NCBI RefSeq assembly: GCF_000149955.1
Contig: NC_030990.1
Location: 2,562,627 to 2,626,626 of the forward strand
DNA from: Fusarium oxysporum f. sp. lycopersici 4287
Taxonomy: Eukaryota; Ascomycota; Sordariomycetes; Hypocreales; Nectriaceae
Direction of reading: 5' to 3'
DNA: 64,000 nt
Below, piece by piece: positions 1 to 11,630 of this stretch (positions are counted from its first letter, which is position 1; the number at the start of each line of letters is the position of its first letter). The translations under genes were made by a program, and so were the position numbers. The notes under the pieces were generated by a model. It did no database searches. It saw only the letters and a list, made by a program, of their open reading frames with translations, and was not told where the DNA came from.

Positions 1-1452
1 AAGATACTCATTGGTCAAGAAGTACTTGGTCAACTCCTCAACGCTTCGTACGCACTGAAGTGCAGAGTTCATATAACATGTATTTCCTAGGTTCTGCAAA
101 CCAACGACACCAATGCTCCGACCTGGCTTCTTTCCCGTTCGGCCGCGTGTTAATGAGCCACCGGGGGCGGGACTGCTTCGACCGCTCGCATTAGAAGAGG
201 CCAGGCCACTTCTGGTGGGGATGGCTAATCCATTTGGAGGAGTTTTCCCTGTGTAGTTGCTAACCCAGAAGGACTCGATGGCCTCATCGATGACCAGAGT
301 TTGATCTGTCACGAGATCGAACATGGTCAAGTTTGAACTGCCGTTGAATTTGGGGTCAATGGTCTTGTCTTCCAGCTTACATTTGACCCTTTGATCACGG
401 ACTTGAGAAAACGAAACATTGTCGAGGAGAAGTTTCGACCATGTGTCTGTAGAGCTAGCTCCGTTGTGTGTTCGACCTGGGGAATCCGGAGGCGTGAGGG
501 CTCGTGAGGGCTCTGAGGGGCCAGAAACCTGCTGGACTTGAGGTACCATGAACAATCGAATTTTGCGGTCTAGCGGTACACCGGTGGCTGTCTTAATCTC
601 CTTGACAAATGTCTGTGCATGGTATTTGCGACTTCTGACGAACTTGTAAGGAGGAGGGTTTTTGGCCTTGAGGGACTGCTCGATTGGAAGCGGGCTAATT
701 TCAGACCATAAACGGTGAACAGTAAAAACTGGAGGGTGGAACTCGAACTGAATGACAGGCTCTTCGCCGGGTTCAGCAGTGTTGATAGCAGCACGAATAA
801 TGGCTTCTTGACCGTTCTTGATACCATACCAGTCGACAACCATCTTCCAAGCATCCTCTGGGAAGAGTGTGAATTCATTCTCGTTAGTTCCTTGCTTTAG
901 ACGAATGTATTCTTTGCCGGTAGGTTCTGTAACGACTTCTTCAATGATATCCGAGTTGTCAACAGGGCCGAGAAGGTCCGATGTGGAATCTCCCTCCTTG
1001 CTGTCCTTGGAGCCGCCGCGCAATGAGAGTGCTTTTTGAACCCAGGTGTTGGAGACGAGATAGGCCTTGTCTCCTTCCTTCACTTGCGCCTCCTGATAGG
1101 CTTTCAAGAGAGTCTCTATGATCTTGATCTGTTCTTGCAGCGAAGGAATTGCTATGAGACCAGAATTAGCGACGGATTGCGGTACTTGCAAATTGGAAAC
1201 ATGGTGAGCCTTACGCTGCGCAGGAAAAGCATCAGTGGCTGAGTTTGCCGTAGGCTCAGGCGCTTCAACGCTCATATCACGAGGCAGCGATTCGGGGGCC
1301 AGCTGTGAGGCTCCCTCGATAGATTCATTGGCTTGTGATGTACCCATGTCGACATCGCGAGTCCTATCCGCATCGTTTTCGGGATCCATACTGGAAGCAC
1401 GTCGTTTCAAAGGCGATGAGGAGCGTTGGGGCAGGTCGGCATCGCCATTCAT
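1..1452 (-). CDS. UBP12: Ubiquitin carboxyl-terminal hydrolase, UBP12/USP15 type (N-terminal part; cut by left edge)
   Basis: Cysteine deubiquitinase that removes ubiquitin from proteins. The frame is open from ATG 1452 to the left edge (484 codons). A Ser/Pro-rich low-complexity N-terminus is followed by a DUSP domain at about residues 105-250 (motifs GPVDNSDI and [17 protein letters not shown]). A linker leads to the start of the USP catalytic core, with the Cys box [17 protein letters not shown]; the catalytic Cys is residue 459 from this start. A DUSP ahead of a USP core is the layout of yeast Ubp12 and human USP4/11/15. The His box and the rest of the core lie outside the window. ATG 1452 is the first in-frame Met, but the frame stays open upstream to a stop at 1936-1938 without another ATG, so the true start may sit in an upstream exon. 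Family call is strong; the 5' end is uncertain. Confidence 0.9.
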   Translation of the reverse strand, partial: MNGDADLPQRSSSPLKRRASSMDPENDADRTRDVDMGTSQANESIEGASQLAPESLPRDMSVEAPEPTANSATDAFPAQRKAHHVSNLQVPQSVANSGLIAIPSLQEQIKIIETLLKAYQEAQVKEGDKAYLVSNTWVQKALSLRGGSKDSKEGDSTSDLLGPVDNSDIIEEVVTEPTGKEYIRLKQGTNENEFTLFPEDAWKMVVDWYGIKNGQEAIIRAAINTAEPGEEPVIQFEFHPPVFTVHRLWSEISPLPIEQSLKAKNPPPYKFVRSRKYHAQTFVKEIKTATGVPLDRKIRLFMVPQVQQVSGPSEPSRALTPPDSPGRTHNGASSTDTWSKLLLDNVSFSQVRDQRVKCKLEDKTIDPKFNGSSNLTMFDLVTDQTLVIDEAIESFWVSNYTGKTPPNGLAIPTRSGLASSNASGRSSPAPGGSLTRGRTGKKPGRSIGVVGLQNLGNTCYMNSALQCVRSVEELTKYFLTNEYL

Positions 1453-1850
1453 GATAGCTCGGTGAGAGAGACGCAAGGGAGACTGGCTTCTGGCCAAAGC
1501 CAAAGTCGGGGCCGGGCCAGTCTCGTCGCCGCCACGATCACTCTCAATGGAAAGATCGGCGTAGGCAGATGCACAGGGGCTCGAGGCAGCGGATGAAGCG
1601 TAATCGGCCGAGACGAGAGAACTTGTCTGATGCTGGAGACGCGGGGGGAGGCTCGAGGCGGGTTGTGAGTCGGCCCGGAGGAACGAGTTCGAGTTGGAGG
1701 CCAGAGAGGCGGAGAAGGAGAGAGCGGGATCGTCGTCGACTTCGCAAGAGGGTAGGACTGAGTCAGGAGAGGGCGACGATGAATCAATCGAGTCTATAGG
1801 TAGATCGCCTCGCAAGAGCTTTCTCTTTTTTGAGGACGACGTCTTGAAGG

Positions 1851-1870
1851 CGAGCTGCCCGGGCAGCTCG
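1851..1870. repeat. 20-bp perfect palindrome
   Basis: Positions 1851-1860 and 1861-1870 are exact reverse complements with no spacer (cgagctgcccgggcagctcg). It lies in the open, Ser/Pro-rich 5' extension of the UBP12 frame. Function unknown; it could form a GC-rich hairpin in the transcript. Confidence 0.9.
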
Positions 1871-2924
1871 GGGGGTCTGGGTATGAGTAGGAGGGGCGAA
1901 GGCGGAGGCGGAGGCGGAAGACGAAGTCTATGCTCCTATCCTTAAAGTCAAACGAGTTTTGAAGGCAAATAAGTAGTCGACGTAGACCGGAAGTATAAGT
2001 ATAAATCTGGTGGTGGCCAAGGCACGAGTAAGGACAACAGTCTTGCTGCATTTACTCTGAATCAGGACAGGTCCAAACCAATAGAGCCTGGCCGTGTAAG
2101 AGTTTGGATAGGTTCTTTTTTTTCTTTCACAGAGGAAGGCGGGGGGGGGGTTGAACAGGTTCTATATTTTTTTTTATGATGGCATTGGGGCTCTGACCGC
2201 TGAGAACGACCTACAGTGTGGGGCGACCATTGACTCGAGTTTTACGATGGATGGATTCGTAGGTAGAGGTAGCTGGGTGCCCTGACACTGGAAAGTTCAA
2301 GTACATCTAGGCAGCGATAATGATGAATCAAGATGAGATCCGAGCTTATATAGGTCATTAAGATAATTATGGCCTGGGTAAACCATTCACATATACATAT
2401 ACTTAGGTCCCTAGATGATATACATTAGTACATAACGACAAAGTCTGAACTTGGTCATCGAATATTGACTTGATAGTGGATCACTAAATCGCAAAATAAT
2501 TCCTCTGGGTGGATAGGATCTTTGCTTGCATTTATTTTAGGTTCTCTGGCTGAGCTGATTCCATTCCCCCACACTCACATCACAAGCCCGCTAATCACCC
2601 AGGGTTGACCGCTAGGTTTGGGGCCTGTGCTTAAAGTGTCCTTGGAATAAATTAACGTTGGATTGGATCTTTGGTTGTTTCACCCACCTTACTTATGACA
2701 AGAGCTTTCCCAATTGAAGGGCTCTTCCAATGAGCCCAGGATGGTTGAAGCTGAAACTACCTAATAATCTAACAACTCTTACAACTTGTTTCCGTTTATC
2801 GTGACCCATGAATGAGTGGCCCGAAGCTGCAAGAGTTAAACCACATCCATCCATGCTAGGAGCCCTTGCATGTCTTCAAGAAGTCACTTGCTCCTTTGTT
2901 TGCAAGACTAATATAGTAAAACTG

Positions 2925-3080
2925 GTCTATTATAATATAAAAAACATAAGGGGCGTATTATTATAATATATATTATTAGTATTATTTATAAAAATAAGGC
3001 CTTTAAAATCAAGTAAAAACTATTGTATAAAGAAGTTACTTTTATATTAATATATATAAAAAGGGGAAAAAGGTACTTAC
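2925..3080. repeat. AT-rich island
   Basis: Roughly 150 bp made almost wholly of TA/TTA/ATA steps, in sharp contrast to the balanced composition on both sides. It abuts the G16 tract. This could be a remnant of an RIP-mutated element or simply low-complexity spacer; no coding trace is readable. Confidence 0.6.
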
Positions 3081-3082
3081 GC

Positions 3083-3098
3083 GGGGGGGGGGGGGGGG
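3083..3098. repeat. G16 homopolymer tract
   Basis: Sixteen consecutive G residues flanked by gc and cg, directly next to the AT-rich island. The exact length may be affected by sequencing error. Confidence 0.85.
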
Positions 3099-3833
3099 CG
3101 TAAAGTAGGGCACTATAATACATAAGACCATTACCGACCAGTTTTCCTGTAGGTCGGAATCTAAATACGTACAACTGCATGTTCCCCTTATAAGTCATTC
3201 ACTTGCTTCTCGACCTTTTCTGATCTGCTGTTTCACAACTTATGCGTAGCTCAAACTACCCCTTGCAGTCCACGCTTCCAAAATTGTTCGTCTGAGCGCT
3301 TGCATCTGGACGATGATGACACTTGACGGTGAACACGGCCCTGCCTGTCTCCTGTCCTTTTGCCCAAGTGCAATGCTTTGATTTACAACTGTTACTGTAG
3401 AAAATAGTGCTGAAGTGCGAAAAACTGCTGGTTCTTCTGTATTTAGTCACGAACCTGAGCTTTGTACGCGACCTGTATCAGCTTTCATGGCTGACTGGAA
3501 GCGTAAAACATCATAGCTACTAATGTGGACACTCCATCGCAATGGCCAATGGTATCATCACCAAGTCACATCTCATTTTGTGTCTCAACAAAGGCTACCC
3601 CAGAACGATCGACCGCTGTTATAGTCATGTACAAAACTGACTCGCTAAAACGAGTTTCCAAATACCAGTATGCATTTACAAGCATCTGATTCCTGCTGTC
3701 CAGTGTCTTCTTCCCTCTACCATTGAATGTCAATGTATCGCGCCTCTGTCTAGATGTACCCCCCACCCCCCAACTTGGCTTTTCAAGAACATAAAGTCGT
3801 TAACCCAGAGAATTTCAAGACCCAATATAACCT

Positions 3834-6800
3834 CTACAACTTTGCATCCGTATCCTCATACTCGTTAATGTCCTTGACGGGTCTGGCCCCTGAACTTGCG
3901 GTAAGACCGGCCTTGTAAAGCCTGACATCAGTGATTTCTTCGGCCGTCTTTACAGCATCACCAGGGGAGGGCTCCTCGTCGGCCTTCTTCTGAGCCTCTT
4001 CCTGTCGCTTATCGACCCCTTCAGCCTTGCCTTGAGCCTGAAGATGAATTGATAACCGTGCCCTGTGGCTGGAGGCAGGATTGAGGCGCTGGTTGAAGAA
4101 CTCGATGACCTCGGGTTTGGTCAGGAGCTTAATCTGTGCGGCATCGCGCTGGGCTATCAAGAATGTCAGTAGATGTTCACCACATAAAGCATGCCCTTTG
4201 TTAACTTACCAAGCTCGAAGTCGTAGTATTCGTTCGTGATCTGGTTCCAATGACGAGTGGACTCCTGGTCCAGGTTTCTGAGCTTCTCTAAACGCCGGAC
4301 GATCAGACTTCGCTTGTGGCCCTCGAATTCTGTCTCGCTCATCTTCTCCAGAGTGTCTGCATATCTCATGAGGAAGGCCTCGATACGCGAGTCAAGGAAC
4401 TCTGGTGTCATTTCACTCTGGATGAGGAAGCGGAAACCATAAGTCGTCGAGAAAGCTCGAGGTCCACTGAAAACGATGTAGCCGAGTTGCTCCTTAGTCC
4501 GGAGCTGATCAAAGGCTGGCTCATGGAGCATCTGGTCCAAAAGGAGAGTCTTGGTTCGAATGTCGCGATCTTCTCTGCTACCGACATAAAACCAAGTCTC
4601 GACGCAGTGGTTAACATTGGCAGGATCCTTGAGGGTCTTTCTGAAAACGTAGTTGGAACCTTTGGTCAGAATGAGTGACCGCAGGATAGGCCACTGGGCC
4701 TTGGGCAAAACCCGTGGCTTCAGGATGGACTCGACCATATCGGTTGCTTTGAGAGCATCCTCCTTGTACATGTTACCATGTACGTACACTTCGATGAAAA
4801 CCTGACCAAGCATCTGCTTCTGGAACAGCCTGACGCCTTCCAATGTGACACTTGGAAGCTCCGCTGCGAGCTCCTCTACTATAAAGTCCCGTTCGGGGGC
4901 ATTGAGCCAATTGGTGTAATCGCCAACTTGGTGGTAGGATGATTGCAGCTGCCAGTTGCTGTATCCTCGAATCAAGCGCTCCCTGACAATCTCAAAACGA
5001 TCTTCCTTGATATCCAGGTCTCGCATAGTTGTGACGACTTGTTCCAAGAGCACGGGCAGCTTATCATTATAGCCGCTAACGTCCAAGAACAGGCCGCGCG
5101 AATCGAGACTGACGTTGTACTGCAAGCCAGCCAGCTCCGCGTCGTACGAGTACTCCTCGAGTGCATCACGGACGAGGTCTGAGAACAGTCGAGCCTTGAC
5201 GTTGTTTTCTGCCGAAGCATATATAAGTGGTGTCTTCAAGCTGACAATAACATTGGCGCGAGGAACCCAGAAGGTATCATCCTTCTTCCACCATGTCCTG
5301 GCAATGCTATCATTGCGAAGAACCCGGGGGTTCAGTGCCGGCTCGGCCACCTCCTTCTTCTCGACCTCGAGCTTGTTGGGAATAAACTGGTTCTTGTGAG
5401 GCAGGTGAAGGGCAGGCAGTCGATCTTTGGGAGAGACTGCAAAGGCTTTCTTGCACTCCTCCATAAGATCTTCGGGGATATTTTCATGTCGATATTCAGT
5501 TCCGTACCACTTTTCCTTCTGGTCCCAGTCGCCAGGATAATTGCGTGATACAATGACCATGCGGAAGTTATCCGGGCGAATCGTGGCAAGGGCTTTTTCG
5601 ATCTCATCAGGAGCAAATTCTCGGAGACGGCTGTGCCCACTGAGTAACCATTCCCGAGGAAGAGGCTTTTGCATGACCGAGCTGATTCGGCTGGTAAAGC
5701 GACTGGCAGGCGTCTTCTGCTTGAACTTGAAATCGACATCAGCCATTCCCTTCTGCTCTTGAAATATCCACTCCTGGGGTGGGCTCTCACGCAGGAGAGT
5801 GATGTACTGGAAAAAGATCTTGACGATTTCAGGGTAGTTCTTAAGACCTTCTTCCGTCAAGCGAACCTGTACATCGAAGATACCAGGAGTACCGGGGCAA
5901 ACAGGGTAGGCGCCGGCACTAAGACCATTTGCCCAACCCTTGGACTTGATATATGACATGATACTTCCAGGGCCCTCATGCCCGATGAGATGACTAATAT
6001 ATCGGCTAGGTTGAGTAGCAAACATAAACTCCTCATCGATGAAGGGGAAATACAGGTTAAGCTCTCTTGAGTCCATGACGGGCTTCGCGAAACACTGCAT
6101 ACCGAGATCGGTTTCCCTGAAAGGAAGTTCGCCTGGCCACCTGTTTGGTGGAAGTTTTTTGTTGACGACAGGAGAGAACAACTCGGCAACCCATTTCTGA
6201 AGCACGTCAAGCGGTTCTCTACCCAGAACAACCAGCTTCATGCGGTTTGCCGAGTAGTGTCTGGCGTGGAACTCGATAAACTTGTCCCTCACATTAATTC
6301 CACGTGCCTCAGGAAGTGTCTTGAGAACCTCAAAATTGCCGGTTGAGAAGTGACAGAACGGGTGGTTAGGGTTGGATAGAGACTTCTCTAGCTGATGAAG
6401 CCTCCATGTGTCATTTTGAAGATTCTTTTTATTTTCTGAATCAACAGCTTTCAGCTCTCGGTCCAGGGTCTCGGGTAGAAAGAGCGGTTCAATAAAGAAC
6501 TGAGCGAATCGATCCAGGGCCTCGCGCAGAGGAGAAGGGTTGGTATCTGAAGGATCCTGGTCATTGTCCGGCTTGGCAGAAATATCGAAAAAATAGTTTG
6601 TCGATGTTGGCCCAGTGTAAGCATTTGAGCTTCCTGAATTGGCGGAGAGGTATTGGCCGTATTCGTTCTCAATTGGAAATTTCTTGGTGCCCATGAAAAG
6701 AAGCTGTTGACAAGCAGAAATGTTAGTCCACTGTCTGTTTGTATGACATCACAAATGTTGAATTGGGGCACTTACATGTTCAACCGCATGGGCCATCCCG

Positions 6801-7033
6801 GGGATATCAGACTCGTCGCTGAAATTTCCCACATTGACATCCAGGGCAGCGCTGGCCTTATCGGTCTCGGGATCATGCACCAGGAGAGCCTCGAGCTCAT
6901 TGCCAAGACGAATGACTCGATAGTCGCGGTCATCGAGGGAAGGCTTCTCGAGAGAGTCGGTAACAAGCGTCACCGGTATGGGAGCACCACCCGTCGCTGC
7001 GGAGGCATCTTCTTCATGCTGAGAGTGAGGCAT
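3834..7033 (-). CDS. STE23: STE23 / insulin-degrading-enzyme-like M16 zinc metalloprotease
   Basis: Insulysin-family peptidase that degrades short peptides; in yeast it helps mature a-factor pheromone. Three exons: 7033-6776, 6703-4210 and 4153-3834, with GT-AG introns of 72 and 56 bp, encode 1023 aa (yeast Ste23 is 1027 aa). The inverted zinc motif HAVEH is residues 82-86 and the first intron falls immediately after it, followed by LLFMGT. The third zinc ligand is expected at about E176 in the KAVDSE segment. Four M16-type domains fit the length. The protein ends in DAKL, so the last tripeptide AKL matches a PTS1 peroxisomal signal, as in human IDE. ATG 7033 is the first Met and starts a family-typical short leader. 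It follows UBP12 on the same strand. A hexanucleotide repeat sits just upstream. Confidence 0.95.
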
Positions 7034-10000
7034 TGTGTATGTTGCAAATGCAGATGCAAATGCAGGCGCAAAACCAAAGTCCTACACCGATACTGTCACC
7101 GACACCGACACCGACAGTGACACCGACACACACGGCACAAGTTGTATCCGGAAACCGGAGGAAGAAAACGGCCGTGAACTGTGGTAGGGCAGGTCGCCGA
7201 TCGCAAGGGTTCGTACGAGTTGCGTGCTCAGGTACGAGAGTCGATTGGACAAAGTCGGCGCGTACAGGACAATAGACGCAAGACAATGGAACGAATGTGA
7301 TCCAATTGATGTCGAGAATTAAGAAAATGATGCAGTGCGGTAAGTATGACAATGGCAAAGCAGAAGTGACCTGGAAGTAAGGTACAGAACGGATACCGTC
7401 CCGTAGGTAAGGCTCCCACTGTAAGACAGTCCCTGGAGGCTACAGGGCAGGGCAGGGCAGGGCCGTGTCGCGGGGGAGTAGGTAAGGTACTTGCTGAGGG
7501 GTGATGGGTATGATGCCAGCAATGGAATGGATGGATACAGGGGCTAGATCTGAAAGATGCTGAAGCAGATGGGGAAGCTAGGAACCTAGACCTTGGAAAG
7601 GCAAGCTGGGCTGCAGACAATTAGTTACCTATGTCATGAAAAAGGTACCTGTGCTGGTTATATGTAGGTAAACATCGCCTCGGGAGGGCTCTGCAAGGAC
7701 ATGGGGAGGTTACCTTAGCTTAGTTTCCTCACTTTCTAACTGACTAGGGTTAGAATATCGCTGGCGCAAACGGGGGATATTCTTGAGCCAGACCAGTCAG
7801 ACTGTTGAATTGAGTTGAACTTTTGAATTGTGTCCTTCTATGACCGAACCACTTTGAAGGCAATGATTGAGCTTGTGGGGTGCGCCACTCGATATTGAGC
7901 ACGCGCACAGCAGAATAAAGAAGCCAAGGGTCTGTGCAAAACCAGCGATCTACTGATGCTCTGGAGCAGTGTTACCAGTAAAGATGGGTGAGCCTCCGTT
8001 GAGATGGGTGTCAGGGTAAGAAGAGAAGGATACCGAGTTTTACCGATTCGGTAATGATGAAAGAGTTTCTCGGCGTGTACGGACCCTATCTCGAAATAGG
8101 ATCAGTTTTCGAATGACCAATCCCGAATCCTTTTTGGAATCAAGGGTCTTGGCTGGTCCCTGATATCGAGGACGGACAAGAACAACCTTGTTGGGTGATG
8201 ATGGCTTGCTTAGTAGCTCTGGAAGTTGACAAGGATAATGGATATTGACACGAACGTTCTGGACCCTGGACTCTTTGAGGGACACGACAGTTCTCAGTTG
8301 TCGTGCGGGTGCTAGATTTGAATAGATGCTAAAGGGAATGCTGGGGAGTTGATGCTGGGTAAGGTAGGTAGGTAGCCAAGTCCTTCCAGGCCTTTCTTCG
8401 TTTTTGTCCTTGCTAATGTGATGTGTTCAAAATGAGGTGGCTAAACAACTAAGCAACAATTCGTCAGCAAGGTGCTGTCTCTTCATCACGTATGATGAGC
8501 TTGGCCAGACAACAAAAGCCTCTGCCTATTAATAACCATCGTGGAATGCTGAGGCGGAGATGTGTGCGTGTATGAAGGAACAAAATGAGGTGGCAGATAG
8601 GCAAATAAATCCGAGACGATGGTGTCAAAACGGGTATGGATGTCGTTCGTTTCTAGTATCGAGAGAGCTGAACATGGTCATTACTTACATACATGGGAAT
8701 CAACACCAATGATATCAAAGCCTGAATAATACCCATATATCTAGGCAAGTGCTTCCATGATATAAGGTAGTACTTATTTCATGGTCAGTTTCTTGCAACG
8801 CTCCTCTCGGGGTTCTTATGCTGACATAGAAGCTCAGTGATTCGCGAACATGCGCTAAAATAAATAAGACTGTTCTCTTTCGTCTTCCAAATGCTCAATA
8901 AGTCGGATCTCTACTCTGTGGTATCAAAATCTGTGAATGGTGACCCCTGGTCGCGGCAGATCCTTAGGCGTCCGACCAATCCAATACATCAACTACCTTC
9001 CATTACCTAGAGTTCCGAAAGGTCCCTGTCGGGTCCCTGACTGGGGTAGGACAGAAGTGATCAAGGGGAGGCAAGAAAACCTAGGATCTCTATCCTAAAC
9101 GACAAAAAGACTTGAATAAATTTAGTATCATTTGGTGTAGATTTGATAGACCTTAGATTGAGTAATATTTTTTTTTTTGCACTCTCGTTTAACATCAGAG
9201 GTTTTCTTGCTCCCTGGAGGCTATGAACAAAGAAGAGAAAAAACTCACGAGGAGTGCAGACTACTCCTACCTGTATGTATCTGTGAGGCGTCAAATAGAG
9301 CACCACCGTTGCCGCTAGAATTAGATATTGTTCCTTAGCTTCTGGATTTGTATGCTGCTTGCATATGTTGCTTCCTTTGATGAGTAACATGAAGCGGCCA
9401 CCTTGCTGGTCAAATATTTGCCCAATTTCAACTTATGTTCAATGTTGTACCGTCCAATAGGTCGGTAATTAATGAAGCATGGTGCTAAATGGGCCCAAAT
9501 TCCCGGATGATATTTGGAATATATAAACGGATCTAAATTTTGTGTAAATTGGAAGAGATGAGATTGTACGGGTGAAATGAGAGGCTATTTATTATCCTTC
9601 TCGGCATCTCAATCACTTCCGTATCACCATCCACGGAGTTGTAAGCACAGCGCTACATATATCGATCGCTGTTCTGCTTGGGCAATTTACCTAACATCAC
9701 AGAAGCCCTGAGCCTCATCTCAAAGTTGCCAGTGCAACAGTGTTATTGGCTGTCTGTATACGTGATACTACGGCCTTAATTTTACATTAACACCAATTAT
9801 CGGCTGATCAAGGTTGGTAGAGATTCTGAGTAGTATAGGTAAATAATGTCCATGTATGTACCATAGTGATTCACTGATTGTATACCGTAGTAATAGTGGC
9901 TGCATCTCATTGCAGTCTCAGGAGTATACATCACATATCTTGGGTGCACATGGTACAAGCTCAATGCAAGTCGCCCCTGTATCCCTTGTGTCCAACAAGC

Positions 10001-10359
10001 CCTTAATCACGAAAATCGGCAAATTATTATGGCTTTCCTGTCTTTGCTCAGGGGATGCACTTTAGTACCCATGAAGCTGCTGTCTAACAGTCGCTATTAA
10101 AGGGGTTTGCTCAGCAATTGCGATAATTGCTGTGCGATATGCAATGCTAGAATCTTCGTTTTCCCACTTCCTTCACTTCTTTACCTTGTTGGCTTGCCCC
10201 CATTTCGCCTGGCCCCGGTATATAATGATGTGGGAATGGGCAAATAGGTAGCGTCCTCCTGTGTATACCAAGGAGCTCCAGACTTGGGTCAGAGATGATG
10301 CAGAGTGTCAAATTCGCAGATGACATCAAGTAAATACATCCCCATGGACTTGATATGGG
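7034..10359. other. Intergenic, 3.3 kb
   Basis: Contains the STE23 5' flank, a (gggca)4 repeat at about 7445-7463 and several TACCT/AGGTA motifs (for example AGGTACCT at 7643-7650). ORFs of 60-130 codons on either strand show no recognisable domain, biased codon use or intron-exon structure. No RNA gene was recognised. Confidence 0.6.
7083..7131. repeat. Imperfect (accgac)n hexanucleotide microsatellite
   Basis: Repeated accgac/agtgac units in the 5' flank of STE23, about 50-100 bp upstream of its ATG and therefore probably in its leader or core promoter. Confidence 0.75.
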
Positions 10360-11218
10360 CTAATCATACATGTGCGCCATTTGACCCCTCTTAGGACAGT
10401 CGACAGCTTTGTGACCAGTCTGGTGGCACTTGTAGCAGGTCATGGCTTTTCCAGCAGGTGAGAACTGGCTCCCGCCTCCTGAGGAAATACCACCACCAGA
10501 GGATATTGATGTTGGCTTGCTTAGCTTCACCTCTTTTTTCTTCCTCTTATCCCGGAATTCTTTGGCTTTGGCACTCTCTGCAGTTGGCCGTGACCGGGAA
10601 CGGGAGCGTGAACGGCTTGGGCTATCACTGGATGGCTTCCGCTTTTGTCCATGCGCCGGTGCATTTGCGTCGTCTGAGTCCTCATCTTCACTCTCGCTCT
10701 CGTTGTCTGATGTCTTCTGGGATTCTGGTTTCTGTCACGGTCAGTCAGCAGTCTTGGTTCTGTCTATCACAGCATAGTGATCGACATGCCTGGTTCGCTG
10801 CCTTCTTGAAGCTATTTGTTGAAGTACGCCCGTTTCTCGGCACATCCTCATTATCGCCTGAGTCATTAGATGAATCCATATCACCATACCCAACATACAC
10901 GACATTGAGAGGTGCTTTGGTCTGACTTGCAGCTTTTAACCCAGCAAATGGGTTGTCAAGAACCCAATGTGTGTCGGCCCCAACATGCTTCTCCAGGGCC
11001 TCTTGTCGTTTGGTTTCTTGTGCATCAAGAGCGGCTTTGATTGCAGCCTGGTCAATGTTCAGGTCAAGGCGACCCGCCGCTGGGGAATGTCCAGTCTTTC
11101 TTTTCTTGGATGAATGTGTTTCTGAATCCGGGGACGAGTTTTCTGAGGCCACTGCCCGTTGCATAAACTTCATAGTAAGAAGTCTCGAAGAGACTGCTCG
11201 TGGTGTTTCGGGCGCCAT
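10360..11218 (-). CDS. mpp6: MPP6-like nuclear exosome cofactor with C-terminal CCHC zinc knuckle
   Basis: Two exons, 11218-10790 and 10731-10360, encode 266 aa. The N-terminus SSRLLTMKFMQRA (residues 10-22) matches the signature of M-phase phosphoprotein 6 (human MPHOSPH6: LLRMKFMQR), which docks the Mtr4 helicase on the nuclear exosome. A downstream HWVLDNPF resembles the HWYLDLP motif of the human protein. The second exon is acidic, then has a run of SR dipeptides, a basic Lys-rich stretch, and near the C-terminus a perfect CX2CX4HX4C zinc knuckle (CYKCHQTGHKAVDC). The intron (10732-10789, 58 bp) reads GC...AG; it keeps the frame, and the nearby GT alternative gives an immediate stop. It is transcribed divergently from NDUFS6. 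The MPP6 assignment rests on short motifs, so the alternative is a generic zinc-knuckle protein. Confidence 0.75.
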
Positions 11219-11630
11219 GATGAATGTTCGTGTCAACGATTATTATATTTGCGAAGACGCTTCGTAGGTGATGTAGTAGAATTCGAGTTGGGAAAGCTCC
11301 GGTGGCGCAAACACGTGGAGAGGCTATAGCTACAGGGAAGAAAACGGCCCTGTGTATTAAGTTAATTCATGAAGATCGATTTACAAACTCTTGTAGTAAT
11401 TCGATTACAAGAGGGCAAAAAAAAAACCGTGTTTATCGCAAAACGCGATGTTCCTTACCCAGTCGCATTACCTCCGTCTAGAAGAACAAAAATATTTCGG
11501 TCGCGGATAAACCAGGGATCCGGGGCTGCAATCATCGCCAGGCAAGTTCAATGCCTCACATCCACGGGAAAATCATTCAGCGCCGACACTGACGACTCGA
11601 TCCGCACACCGAGAAATCGACGAATTTACA
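11219..11630. promoter_or_regulatory. Divergent promoter between the MPP6-like gene and NDUFS6
   Basis: 412 bp separate two start codons that face away from each other, so both promoters must lie here or overlap. No TATA box with convincing spacing was seen. Confidence 0.6.

Larger units (their letters stand above)
1939..3833. other. Intergenic: UBP12 upstream region and STE23 downstream region
   Basis: About 1.9 kb without a supportable gene. It holds a G10 run at 2141-2150, an AT-rich island at about 2925-3080 and a G16 tract at 3083-3098. ORFs of up to 70 codons here have no recognisable domain or good start context. The UBP12 promoter and any upstream UBP12 exon should be in the left part. 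Confidence 0.6.

Noticed and set aside
4316..4678. 120-codon plus-strand ORF
   Set aside because: Antisense shadow of STE23 exon 2.
7083..7131. Repeat array as a CRISPR-like element
   Set aside because: Six-base tandem microsatellite without spacers in a eukaryotic promoter.
10442..10925. Plus-strand ORFs of 111 and 155 codons
   Set aside because: Antisense shadows of the MPP6-like gene, whose SR repeats and zinc knuckle are explained on the minus strand.
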